Shown here piece by piece: positions 11,587 to 22,846 of a DNA stretch of 64,000 bases (position 1 is its first letter; the number at the start of each line of letters is the position of its first letter). The notes beneath the pieces are model-generated. The model did not search any database, was not told where the DNA came from, and saw only the letters and a program-made list of their open reading frames with translations. The stretch is from Dendrolimus kikuchii (lineage: Eukaryota > Arthropoda > Insecta > Lepidoptera > Lasiocampidae). Both the position numbers and the translations under genes were made by a program. The DNA lies in contig CM034392.1 in the NCBI GenBank assembly GCA_019925095.2, forward strand, positions 2,859,501 to 2,923,500, given 5' to 3'.

Positions 11587-11799
11587 CGACTGGATGGCGA
11601 CCACCCCTGGTCTAGAGTATGCCGCCATAATAACCTCGTGTTGTGTTCCGGCATTAGAGACCAGGTGCCAGTCTCCCTTAAGAGAGCAGCAGCGCATTTG
11701 TAGTACCTTTGATGTCACAAATGTCCATAGGCGATGGTAACCGCTTTCCATCAAGTGGGCCGTCTGCCTGTCTGCTGAACTCCTGCCATAAAAAAATAA
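11587..11799 (+). mobile_element. SINE-1 copy, 5'-truncated
   Basis: It starts inside the family at CGACTGGATGGCGACCACCC and keeps everything to CTCCTGCCATAAAAAAATAA. Losing the head while keeping the tail fits retroposition. Confidence 0.85.
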
Positions 11800-11890
11800 G
11801 GGTATTTTTTTAAATTGATACTTAATATAATGTAAGTGTGAATAAACAGAAGTGTTTGTCTCCGCGACAGCCCAGTATTAAGAACTAAAC

Positions 11891-12098
11891 ATACATACAT
11901 AACTTCACGCCAGTTCCCTTGCGGGGTAGGCACGAACAACAGAGCGCCATTTAGGCCCATTCTTACACACCTCACTTGCTTCTTTGACATTCATAACTCT
12001 TGTCATGCACACTCGTCTGTTCTTAAGGCTCCTGACATCACCCTCCGCTAGTACACAATCAATTTGATCATGGAAGGTGTGTGGTGGCCTTCCACGAC
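11891..12098 (-). mobile_element. RTE-L insertion with 12 bp target duplication
   Basis: TAAGAACTAAAC occurs at 11879-11890 and again at 12099-12110. Between them the minus strand encodes the last RTE-L residues (GRPPHTFHDQIDCVL through AYPARELA and stop), followed by the TATG tail. It is 5'-truncated. Confidence 0.92.
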
Positions 12099-12110
12099 TA
12101 AGAACTAAAC

Positions 12111-14890
12111 GCGTATCCAAATAGCGGTGGTAGGATTACTGGTATGAATAGAGGGGAGATTAACCTGCGTGCCTCTGGGCTGCACTAACTATGCGTGCTG
12201 ATCACCAAGTCGTGTTTCTTGCAGCAAATCTTCTTGCTTGTCTCCTTCTTTAGGCTTTCGATATTATATATACACACGCGGCGCGGTATAACTGCACTTT
12301 AGGCAATTGGTGGCGGAAAGATGTGCGGGTTGTCGTACAAGGGTCGGTAAATGTGCAACAAGGGTCGACAGCAGACTGACTCATAAAGACGAGCAGTATT
12401 AGTACAGCGGTAAGTACGACAAGGATAATCGTAAAGAATGGAAGATGGCGGCTGAGAAACGATGTTTCGATAAAGCGGTTACGAAAGCGGGTAGTTATGG
12501 AAATAATTTGACAGGACAGGATTTTGAACTGAATGGCGGGAATAGTGTTAAAAAGCACCTCAAATAAACATGCATTTATGAATAGTACAATGAAAATACT
12601 TAGATGAAACGAGTGGAGATCCCTCGTCTCTGCCAACTCCCATGGGAACCAGACGTAATAATATGTATGTATGAATTACACATATAATATTTATAAAAAC
12701 TGTTCCCCTTTCCCAATAAATTACGAGGCCTTCAAATCCTTTAGGTAACATAAATTTCCAACATCCATAATCCGTCCGGTTTTTTACCACCGAAATACAC
12801 GTTGTACGTGTAATAAATATAATCCAATATTGGCACCACATTACGACGTTGGTCCTTCGAGCGGTGGAACTCATTTCCTCAATAAATCCCTCAGCGGCGA
12901 GCGGGTTGGATTAATGAGAACGGCCCAGACCCCAAGATCATCGGGTCAAATGATAGATCGGGGCCTCGGATACCTGGCCGCGGTTAATAGCCTCTGTTCC
13001 TATTAGTCTAGGCACTCTCAAGGTAAAGTCTTATCGATTACTTCACTTCTGGCGTGGTTACAGTGGATACTTGTACAGCTACATCTAAATTTCTATATCT
13101 TATTATACAGCCTCTTATTGGAATGGAGACATGTACATGTTGGCAAAATAAAGTAGAAAATAATAGGGGCGCCACTTTCGCAAATTTGTCTTAACTCTAG
13201 CAACTCCAATATTAGGTCAACAGTAATTTTAATAGTTACTAGTGATTTTTAATATGACTTGATGGGTTAGTTTAGTTACGACGTACGCATTCTGTCAACA
13301 TAGCCTTTGATGTTTACTTTAATAATGATGACTATAATATTGCAAGAAAGAGCTTTAATACCTTGTGATAATTAACAAGAATTTGGTTAAAAGAAGCTAA
13401 ACTAACCATTAAAAACCTATCATATCGGCGGTTCTTTGGTAAATATCGTCTAATTATAATGTAAAGATTTTTGCTTGAAATTATACTAGACATCCTTTGC
13501 AAACTTTAAAAATCTCTGCTCACGTGAAACATGGTATTGTTATATGCGTATTTAGTTATTTTTTAGCGGATTTAAGACTGGTCAACGTTAAAATTAAAAG
13601 AACATGGATAAATTCGCTTTGTTTATGATCCACTGACCTTGACTACAGATAAAATAGAATATTGTCGGAAGGCAAAAAAAATAGTTCTCGTTCTGTAAAC
13701 ATTATGGTCAGGTTATAACAGACGTGACATGTGACAGACGAATGCCTCTCCTATTATATTAATATACTCTGTGGTAATGCCACTCAAACTAAATGATATG
13801 TTAGCATAGATTATTATTTTACTATCTCCTTTCTTTGTGATTATGATTATTATTTGGCAGCTAGGCTCTTACGCCAGAATCATAGTTTAAATATAATAAT
13901 ATTAACATAAAGTATGCTTTTTTAGGACAGTTTTTTTGTATTGTTAGGGTAAAGATATATTATTTTATAATACTGTTACGGGTTACAGGACTCGAATTAA
14001 TCGAATAATTTGTACTTTATTTTTTATTCATGTAATAGTTTAAGGTTACCTACATACTTGGAGTCTTATGACACATGTGATTTTGGAGGTGGGCACGGAA
14101 AACTAGTGTTGCGTCGAACCATGTTTCGGCACAGCATAACACTGAGTGCCAACCTCATTGCGACATTCAATTTTTGTATGTAATATTATATTTTATTTTT
14201 AAGCTCTTCTGACGACCTGTCCATCAAATCCAGAAGTAATTAATATACGCCAACTCATTGTAACACTCTGTATAAACAATCTACGCGAAGAAACTGGTCT
14301 AGTAAGTTTGAAGAATTACGAGGGAATGTATAATTTCGTATATTATCATATCTGCGTAATGTGTGGTACTTTCAGTTAATTACGTTTTTATACGCAGATA
14401 AAATATTATCGTATCTGCGTAGTGTGTTAAAAAGTCTTTAATTAATCGCAACGGTGGCGCCAATAAAATGCAATCTTTTTGGCTACATTCATCTATCACT
14501 TACGAACAATATTTTATCTGAATGAAAAGTAGCCTATGTTGCCTATTTTTATACACTTGACGACGTGTGTTTACACGACAGACACTGTTTTCTTACATTT
14601 ATCAATAAGTTATATTTTTTTGTGGGATTTTTATTTAATTAAAACCATGTACTTCTCACTCGGAAAATATATATTGTACTCTCTTTTTTTTTCTTATGTG
14701 GACTGTAATCACACAACATTGCTATTTTACCACAGATAACAAAAACCACAGAAAACATATTAAACAACGTGTCTGCAAAATTTCCTGACGACAATTGTAG
14801 AATTAAGGTGTGAAAACATCAGTAACAAAGTCACATTTGTATTTATTATATTGATTTGTTTGAACAAGTTTAGGTATGTGTTTGACTGTC
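12111..14890. other. No gene recognised
   Basis: A mostly AT-rich stretch. Minus-strand ORFs at 12250-12874 begin at non-ATG codons and match nothing I know. Positions 12845-13020 are GC-richer with a GGTCCTTCGAGCGGTGGA motif of unknown origin. Positions 13978-14012 (TGTTACGGGTTACAGGACTC) resemble the LTR-A terminus and may be a remnant. Positions 14337-14430 carry direct and inverted TATCTGCGTA copies. Confidence 0.4.
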
Positions 14891-14894
14891 GATA

Positions 14895-14897
14895 TAA

Positions 14898-14928
<31 letters not shown>
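14895..14928. repeat. (TA)n microsatellite
   Basis: An uninterrupted TA dinucleotide run ending just before ATGACGGAGG. Confidence 0.9.
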
Positions 14929-15109
14929 GACGGAGGAGGGACCTCCGTAGTGTCTTTAAAAAGTGTGACGCCAGCAACGCTGACGTCACGATTGTTGGCT
15001 TCTTGGTGACGACCCATATTTGAGACCTCGAAATAGAATTTCAAGAGTACTCGGATCGTATATTCCAAGAGCGTTACGACTTCCCAGCGAGGTCCGACCC
15101 GTTCCGCGG

Positions 15110-15490
15110 CTCGAGCAATAATGTAATGACAGTGTTTTTTTTTTTTGGAGCTGGACCCGGCTGAATAACCGCAGATGGCTGTTTCAGCGATACCGGACTT
15201 TGTGGGCTTCCCGACTCCGTGGGAGCGGAGGCCTTCAGCCCGGAAGCAGCGCGCTCGAGGAGGCACCTCCTGTGGGGTTCGACCTCGGCTCGACCGCTGC
15301 GGGGGATTGACTCTATATTGAGATTTAGCCGTAAAAGACTGAATGAGCTAAGCCAACAGGCTGAAGTGATTATTTGGGGACTAATTATCGACTCCGCCGG
15401 CAGAGCCGATCCTAGTCTATCATTACTTCCGCTTCGCAACGTGTTATAGCTGGAGGAGAAGAAGAGGCGGAAGAAACTCTCCAGCAACAC
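15110..15490. repeat. GC-rich interspersed repeat, class unknown
   Basis: This block is markedly GC-richer than its flanks, with a T12 run near 15140. Its right end (GAAACTCTCCAGCAACACGCC) matches 46525-46550, and its reverse complement matches 22832-22846 and 2105-2130. Long ORFs cross both strands but match no family I recognise, so none is called as a gene. Confidence 0.5.
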
Positions 15491-15521
15491 GCCTAAGCTA
15501 ATCTTATATGGCTACTTGTGT

Positions 15522-15923
15522 CTATAGTGAGTGAGTGTGATTGGTAGATCTTGGGTTCATGATCGCGAGGAGATAGGTGATTTCATCCGGCTCGTCAATG
15601 AGTACATTACGAGGGCGACGATTTCTAGTGGGAGCGTTCGGTGTGGGTTTGTAGTTGACCGTTTCCGTCACCAGAGGGTTCAGGTGATGGGGGACACGGT
15701 CAAAGAATCTGCGCGATAGGGTGATTATATAGTCTTTGATGGAGGGAAGCTCCAGATCACGATGCAGGTCGGCGTGCCGCATATAGCGCGGGGCGTCGAC
15801 TGCAGCACGCAGAAAGTAGTTCTGGATTCTTTGCAGTTTCCAGATGTTTGCATCGCTGGCGTGGCCGAAGACCCCACTTGCATAGATCATGATGGGGCGG
15901 ATGCAAGTTTTGTATAGAGTCAC
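15522..15923 (-). pseudogene. Jockey-type LINE reverse transcriptase, C-terminal part
   Basis: A 133-codon minus-strand frame ends at 15522. It reads LYKTCIRPIMIYASGVFGHA, then LQRIQNYFLRAAVDAPRYMR, DLHRDLELPSIKDYI and NRRPRNVLIDEPDEITY. This is the thumb and C-terminal tail order of jockey-clade ORF2. The catalytic palm, with its YxDD box, is absent, so this is a 5'-truncated dead copy. Its right limit is set by loss of the frame near 15930. Confidence 0.8.
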
Positions 15924-16539
15924 CTTATTTCTAAGGCAATGATTGAGTGTCCGACAATCCTGCCGTATTTATAGGGGTCGGTGCACGTGTCGACGCACGA
16001 GCACATGATCACAAATTTTTAGGTTAAGTATTGAAATTACAATAAAATCTTGTTGTTTTAATTAATTTAATTTTAATTGTTGTATTTGCGCCGACATATA
16101 CAGATGGTAACATTTAATTTATGCTCGTTTGTAATGGCGAAGTTTAGTTTGAAATTATTTTCACAACAACCCTTTTGTAGGTATAAATCCAAACCACAAA
16201 GAGGGTAAATTACAGATTTGGAGGTCATAAGTCTATCCTATGCCTTAACTCAAAAGTCCTAACTTGTGATAAATGTCCCTCATCCGGCTAATCTCGCTGA
16301 AATCTTGGCGTAAATCTTTCCTTTGTCTTGTAAATACGATGCTAGCAGTTTCTAAAACACGGTGAATTGAATTTCCACAGCCATGTTGGTTTAATGGGTA
16401 ACTCAGGTGCGTTTTAAATGACTTGAGTTCGACGCCTAGCCGAGTACTATGGCAGTTCACTCATCACTTAGGCAGTTTCTGTCCTAATATACATATCTTT
16501 TTTTAATACGCCACCTCCGCCATGTGTCAGAGCAGAGAT

Positions 16540-16760
16540 CTTTTTTTTACAAGCTTTTATTTAACTTGCAATGGATGTAAGTTCGGGTGGAATCTTGCAA
16601 GTTAAATTTGACCAACTTCCCGGTTTTCGATTGAGCTGAAATTTTCCACGCATATGTATATCGCGTGACAATGCAATAATATGTTAACATGGAGCTGATC
16701 TGATAATGGAGTCGGAAGGTAGCCATAGGAACTCCTGTACTAAACATGATAGACTCGTCG
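16540..16760 (+). repeat. Interspersed repeat, partner at 59765-59935
   Basis: GAAATTTTCCACGCATATG, CGCGTGACAATGCAATAATA, GATCTGATAATGGAGTCGG and AGGAACTCCTGTAC all recur, inverted, at 59765-59935. Non-coding; the ORFs here are incidental. It is probably a non-autonomous element whose termini I cannot place. Confidence 0.65.
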
Positions 16761-17211
16761 TGTTTGGGCTCGTTTTACTTGTCTTGGCTAGCACGCTACT
16801 GCTACATGATATCCAGGATCTCAAAAGCTTGTATTTAAAAACCTTTTCAAAAAAGCTTATTATTTCTTATTTTATCTTTACAAATATATACTATATTATA
16901 TATTAGCAAAGTTTTATTAACTTTTATTGCGTTTTATAACTCTTTCTACTATTATCTTCGCGAACCGTATGAAGTCCTCGATCTTCTTCTTGCTCATAAA
17001 TTCTTCGACAATGTTTTGTGTGATGTCCACTTTCAGGGTGGATATACCTATTATTACAATTACCAGCGTGTGCACATCTTGAGAAAATCTGTGTTCAAAA
17101 ATAATCAATGTACGTAAACCACCAATCCCTCTTGGACAAGCGTAGCAAGCATACTGTGCTTTCCCCATGAAAAATGGAGAGGCTCGAGCCCAAGTGGACT
17201 GTTTATAAGCT

Positions 17212-17576
17212 ACATACATACATACATAACTTCACGCCAGTTCCCTTGCGGGGTAGGCACGAACAACAGAGCGCCATTCAGGCTTGTTCTTACACACCTC
17301 ACTCGCTTCTTTGACATTCATAGCTCTTGTCATGCACGCTCGTCTGTTCTTAAGGCTCCTGACATCACCTTCTGCTAGTACACGATCAATTTGATCATGG
17401 AAGGTGTGTCGTGGCCTTCCACGACTTCTGCATCCATCCACTTTTGCATTGTATATCTGTTTAGTCATTCTTTGATCATGCATTCTTTCCACATGCCCGA
17501 ACCACCGGAGCATTCTTTTCATTACCTTCACCCCGACACTCTCTGTCAGACCAACTCTCTTTCTTACTTCGGTATC
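17212..17576 (-). mobile_element. RTE-L insertion, imperfect duplication
   Basis: GTTTATAAGCT (17201-17211) and GTTTATGAGCT (17577-17587) flank the insert, 10 of 11 identical. The minus-strand frame reads KVMKRMLRWFGHVERMHDQR, then SRGRPRHTFHDQID and AYPARELA stop. The tail is CATA repeats at 17212-17227. Confidence 0.88.
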
Positions 17577-17839
17577 GTTTATGAGCTGATATTGTATAAG
17601 GATTTATGGTGCGGTAGATAATGTAATGTATAGTTATACAGGTGAATTATTAAGTGGGCCTTCAGGGCCAGATCCTAAACTATGCTAAACAGCGAAAACT
17701 ACTCAAAGAAGTCTCAATGCCGATATAACGAAAATTAAAGTGGTATTATTAAATTTTTCAAAAATCAATTACGCTTGTCTAGGACCGAATTGGCTGATTT
17801 TGAAAGAATAAACACATCTCCCGTATTATTATCCCTAAT

Positions 17840-18218
17840 CATACTTTAGTTTTTAAGGATCGATTTCTGTGAAGGAACAGAAAGAGTTGTTTTTGAAAAA
17901 AATGTTACATTTTTCATACATTAATTAAACATCAAATTGCACTGGTCATTTCACCGCACCTCATTTGAACGCAATCAATATATCATTGACTGATTTGATT
18001 TATTGGGGTAAAATAACGTGCGTTTCGAATATTAATTTTTAGTTGCCTATAAAAAATAGGAGTAATTTTCATGATTTCCTTATTGAATGAAATGAGGTGA
18101 GGTTTAAATAATGTATGAAAAACAGAACATTTTGTACAAAAACAACCCTTTCTTTTACTTTGCCGTGGGACATCCCTTCATAGAAATTGATACTTACAAA
18201 CTACCCTATGTTTTGGTA
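17840..18218. repeat. Foldback MITE-like element
   Basis: The left arm, about 17855-17930 (GATTTCTGTGAAGGA, GAGTTGTTTTTG, TTTTTCATACATTAATTAAAC), matches the reverse complement of about 18105-18200. The loop lies at 17931-18104. Arms are imperfect over about 90-110 bp. There is no ORF. Confidence 0.6.
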
Positions 18219-18221
18219 TAA

Positions 18222-18330
18222 TCTCTACTAATATTATTAAGAGGTAGAAGTTTGTGTGTTTGTGACGTTGTAGGGGGATCTACTAAACCGATTTTAAAAA
18301 TTCTTATACTGTTCGAAAGCTTTTTATTAA
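18222..18330 (+). mobile_element. Helitron 5'-end fragment
   Basis: It begins A|TCTCTACTAATATTATTAAGAGG, a TC start matching other Helitron-like ends here. It continues with a GTTTGTGTGTTTGTGACG and CTACTAAACCGATTTTAAAA block, then is cut by the R1L 3' end at about 18331. Confidence 0.5.
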
Positions 18331-18874
18331 GGCGGGGGAAATGCATTTCGCACAGTACCGGATCGTTTGCTAGGGATTAGACCATAGTCGATTATAGAGG
18401 CATTCCCATGGGGGCAATCCAAACACTAATCGACCGGCTTGTGTGGAGACTCGAAAACTCAATACTCCACTAAAACCACCCTCCTCCCATGTGCCCCGCG
18501 CTTATGGCAGCAAGAGCGTGAGACTTAGAACGTAGTTACGCCCACGCTGATCCTAGCGCATAAGTGCTTGAGAATGCCCCGGGAAAGGTAAACTCACTTC
18601 GTCAACAGGGGTGAAGACTCCTCCGCTCCCTAGATGCTAGAGGGTCCCTGCAGCGGTATTTTCAAGGAGGGAAGTCATGCGCATATCTGCGCTTCCGGAA
18701 CCCCAATTGACGTCGGTACCCGCAAGACGCATGCGCACTTGTACCTCTCTCCCTATCTTCTTCTGCGGCCTCCTTTTGAAACATAACAGCCTCGCAGAAA
18801 TTGGACGCACCCACCCAATGATCATCGCTCCGCAGCATGGCTTGCACCAGACTGTCGAGCAAATCGATCGCTAT
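18331..18874 (-). mobile_element. R1L: R1-like LINE 3' end
   Basis: The minus strand runs from a coding tail (18662-18874) through a 3' UTR with the R1L box (ACGAAGTGAGTTTACCTTTCC, 18565-18605) to CCCCCGCCTTAATAAAAA near 18331. It is homologous along its length to 53041-53645. Being 5'-truncated, it is dead. Confidence 0.72.
18662..18874 (-). pseudogene. R1-like LINE ORF2 C-terminus
   Basis: The frame reads IDLLDSLVQAMLRSDDHW, FCEAVMFQKEAAEEDRER, then RKRRYAHDFPP before a stop. The copy at 53041-53278 has the same layout (SLVKAMLHSSDTW, FCETVMSLKGAAERDRER, RRRRYARDFPP). The 'FCEAVM..KE.AER.RE' pattern recalls the C-terminus of R1-clade ORF2. That clade call is from memory and moderate. No catalytic domain is present. 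Confidence 0.65.
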
Positions 18875-18995
18875 ATAGTTTAGGATTTGGCCCTGAAGGC
18901 CCACTTGACAAATTCAAACTTTATATGATATACAATATTATGATGTATTTATGTAAACTATTGTTGGTCCAGTGTTCGAAATTCGACCATAATTA

Positions 18996-19138
18996 CATAC
19001 ATACATACATAACTTCACGCCAGTTCCCTTGTGGGGTAGGCACGAACAACAGAGTGCGATTTAGGCTTATACTTACACACCTCACTTGCCTCTTTGACAT
19101 TCATAACTCTTGTCATGCAAGCTCGTCTGTTCTTAAGG
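18996..19138 (-). mobile_element. RTE-L insertion with 12 bp target duplication
   Basis: CGACCATAATTA at 18984-18995 recurs exactly at 19139-19150. The insert keeps only the last coding bases (…SEVCK, AYPARELA region) and the CATA tail. Confidence 0.92.
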
Positions 19139-19458
19139 CGACCATAATTAATTTAAGTATGTCGCCATAACACTCCTTCGTCCGCGCAATTTTCGTAAAG
19201 AGGGGTACATAGTTTTTGCTTTACGTATTAATATAATGATATCTTCTTCTACAAAATCCATTTAAAAAAATTCTAAACTATAACTAACATCCGTCCGTTT
19301 AAAGCTGTAAATAAATTTCATCCAACGTTCATGCGAATTTTTCAAATAAAGCTTCAGCGTTATTTTTACAACGTCACCAACATTTTAATTGATTGGCGCT
19401 GAATACGCAAAAATTTTGGATATTCAAAAGTAGCAAATTCTATTGACTATATCGAACA

Positions 19459-19735
19459 TACATACATAACTTCATGCCAGTTCCCTTGCGGGGAACTGGG
19501 GGACTCTTGTCATGCACGCTCGTCTGTTCTTAAGGCTCCTGACATCACCTTCTACTAGTATACGAACAATTTGATCATGGAAGGTGTGTCGTGGCCTTCC
19601 ACGACTTTTGCATCAATCTACTTTTGCATTGTATATCTGTTTAGTCATTCTTTCATCATGCATTCTTTTCACATGCCCGAACCACCGGAGCATTCCTTTC
19701 CTTACCTTCACCCCGACACTCTCGAAACAACTATC
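19459..19735 (-). mobile_element. RTE-L insertion with internal deletion
   Basis: GACTATATCGAACA (19445-19458) and GACTATAACGAACA (19736-19749) flank it, 13 of 14 identical. About 100 bp that other copies carry is missing after CCCTTGCGGGG, where the sequence jumps to ACTCTTGTCATGC. Confidence 0.88.
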
Positions 19736-19754
19736 GACTATAACGAACAGATTT

Positions 19755-19815
19755 TTTTTATCGCTAATGGAAAGCACCCACCTGATGGAAAGCGGTTACC
19801 GTCGTCTATAGATAT
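19755..19815 (-). mobile_element. SINE-1 fragment
   Basis: TTTTTTTATCGCTAATGGAAAG, then CCACCTGATGGAAAGCGG and ACCGTCGTCTATAGATATT: the A-tail end of a diverged copy, directly beside a better copy starting at 19827. Confidence 0.6.
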
Positions 19816-19826
19816 TTTCAACGCTA

Positions 19827-20144
19827 TTTTTTTTTTATTGCTCGAGTTCAGCAGACAGGCAGACGGCCCACGTGATGGAAGGCGGCTACCATCGCCTATG
19901 GACATTTGCTACACCAAAGGTGCTACAAATGCGATGCTGCTCTCTTAAGGGAGACTGGAAACTGGTCACTAATGCCGGAACACAACTCAAAGTTGTTATG
20001 GCGGCATACTCTAAACCAGGGGTGGTAGCCATCCAGTCGAGCAAATGCCCTACCACCTGGCTGTGGGTTGTTTTGTCGCCTCTTACGACAGGCCGCCCGG
20101 CTGCAGGAAGTTGTATTATTTCTCCGTTCCTGCACGGATAAAAA
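19827..20144 (-). mobile_element. SINE-1 copy, near full length
   Basis: From the T-run TTTTTTTTTATTGCTCGAG to CCTGCACGGATAAAA. AACGCTA occurs on both sides (19809-19815 and 20145-20151), a possible short target duplication. An 89-codon frame runs through it on the plus strand, as in several copies. Confidence 0.88.
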
Positions 20145-20234
20145 CGCTAGGGATAACACCAACGCCTTATCATTTACCAGCCTTTAAGATGACATAGAGT
20201 AATTATGAAATGAAATTAAATCTTTATTTGTGTT

Positions 20235-20305
20235 GTGTTCACATGTTCCATTTACTGGTGTAGTGGAACACTTACAAGCCAATAGATGGCGCTGTGCAAT
20301 AATTG
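20235..20305 (+). repeat. Short repeat, inverted partner at 55235-55300
   Basis: GTGTAGTGGAACACTTACAAG and CCAATAGATGGCGCTGTGC recur inverted at 55235-55300. Class unknown; non-coding. Confidence 0.6.
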
Positions 20306-20349
20306 ATGTCACATAAACAGAACTTTTTCAATCATTACAACCTCATTTC

Positions 20350-21030
20350 ATTACTTCATAATATTATTATAAATCACACATGTCACTCGCCTTACATACG
20401 TCTATCATAAATACTACTAATAAATAATATATATAAATTATAAACATAAAAAGCTGTAAAACACGAAATATACAAGTGAAAACAACACAGACTTTTAAAT
20501 TTAATATATTAAATAGTCGATAATGTAAATAAGCTTGTCTTTGGTTCATAACCATATTCGTGAAATGTTGCTAATCCCTCCTTAGTCTGTGCGTTGCTAG
20601 ATAATGGTGATTAAGTTGCTAGCAAATACTCGCGTCTTCTCTGTTTTGCAAGTTAGGAATAATTTAGAAAGAGAGAGAAGGCATAATTATTTTGTTTAAT
20701 ATCGTTCGATCGGTTACCAACGTAGCGAAAACGAAATCACTGAATCTAACTAGCTATTGTGATTATTCGTATTTATTGTCAGTTGGTTGGCAACGTCGCG
20801 TCATCGTCAGTTGTTTGTACCTAGATATTAGATAACTGATAGCCGTTACTAGCTGTATCTTGTCGAATATATTGAATTATGAGCGCATGTTAGAAATAAA
20901 AAAAATATTATAATAATAAATAAAATAAATAAATGTCATTTGATCTAAATAAATAATTCTGATACCTGATAAAAACATTTCTTAACCAGTCATGAGAATA
21001 ATTTGTGTTAAAGTGTTTGAGAGGTATTAG
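20350..21030. other. No gene recognised
   Basis: AT-rich sequence with no motif, repeat partner or credible ORF that I can identify. Confidence 0.45.
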
Positions 21031-21049
21031 TAGGAATTATACAGGAGGG

Positions 21050-21535
21050 ACGCTCTCGAACCGCGTTCGTAATACCGAAGAAAGAAAGAGAGTTGGTCTG
21101 AAAGAGAGTGTTGGGGTGAAGGTAAGGAAAGGAATGCTCCGATGGTTCGGGCATATAGAAAGAATGACTAAACAGATATACAATGCAAAAGTGGGTGGAT
21201 GCAGAAGTCGTGGAAGGCCACGACACACCTTCCATGATCAAATTGATCGTGTACTAGCAGAATGTGATGTCAGGAGCCTTAAGAACAGACGAGCGTGCAT
21301 GACAAGAGTTATAAATGTCAAAGAAGCAAGTGAGGTGTGAATAAGCCTAAATGGCACTCTATTGTCCGTGCCTACCCCGCAAGGCAACTGGCGTGAAATT
21401 ATGTATGTATGTATAGTTATGAAGGTCAAAGAGGCAAGTGAGGTGTGTAAGAATAAGCCTAAATGGCACTCTGTTGTTCGTGCCTACCCCGCAAGGGAAC
21501 TGGCGTGAAGTTATGTATGTATGTATGTATGTATG
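21050..21535 (+). mobile_element. RTE-L compound insertion (two 3' ends)
   Basis: TATACAGGAGGG lies at 21038-21049 and 21536-21547. Inside, a longer RTE-L copy (RVGLKESVGVKVRKGMLRWF to its TATG tail near 21414) is followed by a second, shorter 3' end (21417-21535) with its own TATG tail. The longer copy has an early TGA after SEV. The outer duplication spans both, so the second probably landed in the first one's tail. Confidence 0.88.
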
Positions 21536-21589
21536 TATACAGGAGGGGTGATATGGACGGATCAGACAGAAGGCACGGGTTAGAGGGAA

Positions 21590-21700
21590 CGGAGAATTAA
21601 AGGAAGAAGTGAACCATCAGAAATCCTTCTCCGTACGACACGCTTCACGCTGGTATGTTACCTTTCTTCGAGACCGGCAGGGCAAATGTCTTAGCGCTTT
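21590..21700 (+). repeat. LINE 3'-end-like repeat, relatives at 56350 and 63575
   Basis: GGAAGAAGT, ATCAGAAATCCTTCTCCGTA and ACGCTTCACGCTGGTAT resemble 56365-56430. Only this part of the family is present. Confidence 0.4.
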
Positions 21701-21719
21701 CCATCCAGTGATGTGAAGT

Positions 21720-22380
21720 GATAAAAAAGTGAGAAAGTGTCGCTCATATCTTCGTATAGTTAAGGTCGATAGTTCCATTCATAATGTAACAATTCTATCA
21801 GCATCGGGTGGTTGAAAAAACTAACCCTGCAGCGGTTAGAAATGAGGGGTCCATTTGGCTATTCACGGGGCTTTATTAACGTCAATCGGCGGAAGGGTTA
21901 ATCCCCCGGGCACAAAGACATATTAAGACGTATTCACACGTCGACAGCAAGATCTGGCCGATAATAAATCACCACACAATGGTTGTTGGTCGCCAAATAT
22001 TTGGGCACCCTTTGTGCTTAACGATTTCGTCGATGATTTCTGACCAATTTTTGCTACTTCGTGGCTTTTCTCGATTGTTATTTTGATTAATAAATTAATA
22101 AACAGATTTATTAAATTACTAGAAGAACCAGCAATATCTTCTTTTGCATTGCGATGATGATGACGTGTAAAAGTATTGCAACGGTGGTATCAAAAATAAA
22201 CACGACCACTGCCTTTTTGGTTATAAGTAATGGTCGATCCCACGGAAACGATGTACATTTTTGGGATAATATTTTTTTACCTCTGTGTCTAGTTTCATAT
22301 ACATCTGTTCAGTAGCTTTCACGTGTTGCTGTAACAGAGAGCACAGACAATACAAAAAGTACTGTCCTCTTTCTTGGGGG
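21720..22380. other. No gene recognised
   Basis: Mixed sequence. Positions 22280-22345 (TACATCTGTTCAGTAGCTTTCACG) resemble Helitron-family filler. No ORF of note. Confidence 0.4.
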
Positions 22381-22524
22381 TTGCTATACGCTTTTCAATA
22401 AGATTCCGAGTGAAATGTTAGATCTGCCTTTCACTAAATTTAAACCTAAATTAAAAAGCATCTTGCTAAAAAGGGGATACTACACTATTGAAGAATACTT
22501 AAATGACAAAAATTCATTTACATA
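22381..22524 (+). pseudogene. LINE reverse transcriptase, extreme C-terminus
   Basis: The plus-strand frame reads VAIRFFNKIPSEMLDLPF, FKPKLKSILLKRGYYTIEE, YLNDKNSFT then TAG. The order '..LP.....F...LK..LL..-YY/F(S/T)..E-(F/Y)L' matches the end of LINE ORF2 proteins, including the copy at 33745-33960. Everything upstream is lost. Confidence 0.6.
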
Positions 22525-22846
22525 GCAGCTCGCTCCAACCTCTTATACTAAATTTTGTATAACGTTTTTTTATCTTGCCAAGCTTATAAGGAACTTTTGG
22601 AGACATATTGCAGCATAACATTTTAGCACGTCATGTCATTATTATAACTAGAACATATTTTTTTTTCCTTTTATTGTCTTGGTCTTATTGAGTATGCATT
22701 GTTTGCTACAACTCCATTAATTCTTCAAAGAGTAATTCTGTAACATACTTCTGTACAAAACTTATAAAAAAAAGAATTTGAGGTATAAATAGAATATGAA
22801 ATATAAAGAAAAACAATATTTAGCTAGATGTGTTGCTGGGGAGTTT

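Larger units (their letters stand above)
17652..18906. repeat. Region bounded by 32 bp inverted repeats
   Basis: AAGTGGGCCTTCAGGGCCAG at 17652 recurs inverted at 18875-18906 with one mismatch over 32 bp. The 1.2 kb between contains the foldback, a Helitron 5' end and an R1L insertion. No flanking target duplication is evident. The right arm abuts the R1L copy, so it could be R1L sequence captured in inverse orientation. Confidence 0.45.

Noticed and set aside
12250..12636. 128-codon minus-strand ORF as a gene
   Set aside because: It begins at TTG, its translation is hydrophobic low-information sequence, and I see no motif, neighbour or repeat partner.
15074..15490. 138-codon minus and 76-codon plus ORFs in a GC-rich block
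   Set aside because: Both strands are open because the block is GC-rich; its ends match other repeats and no family is recognisable.
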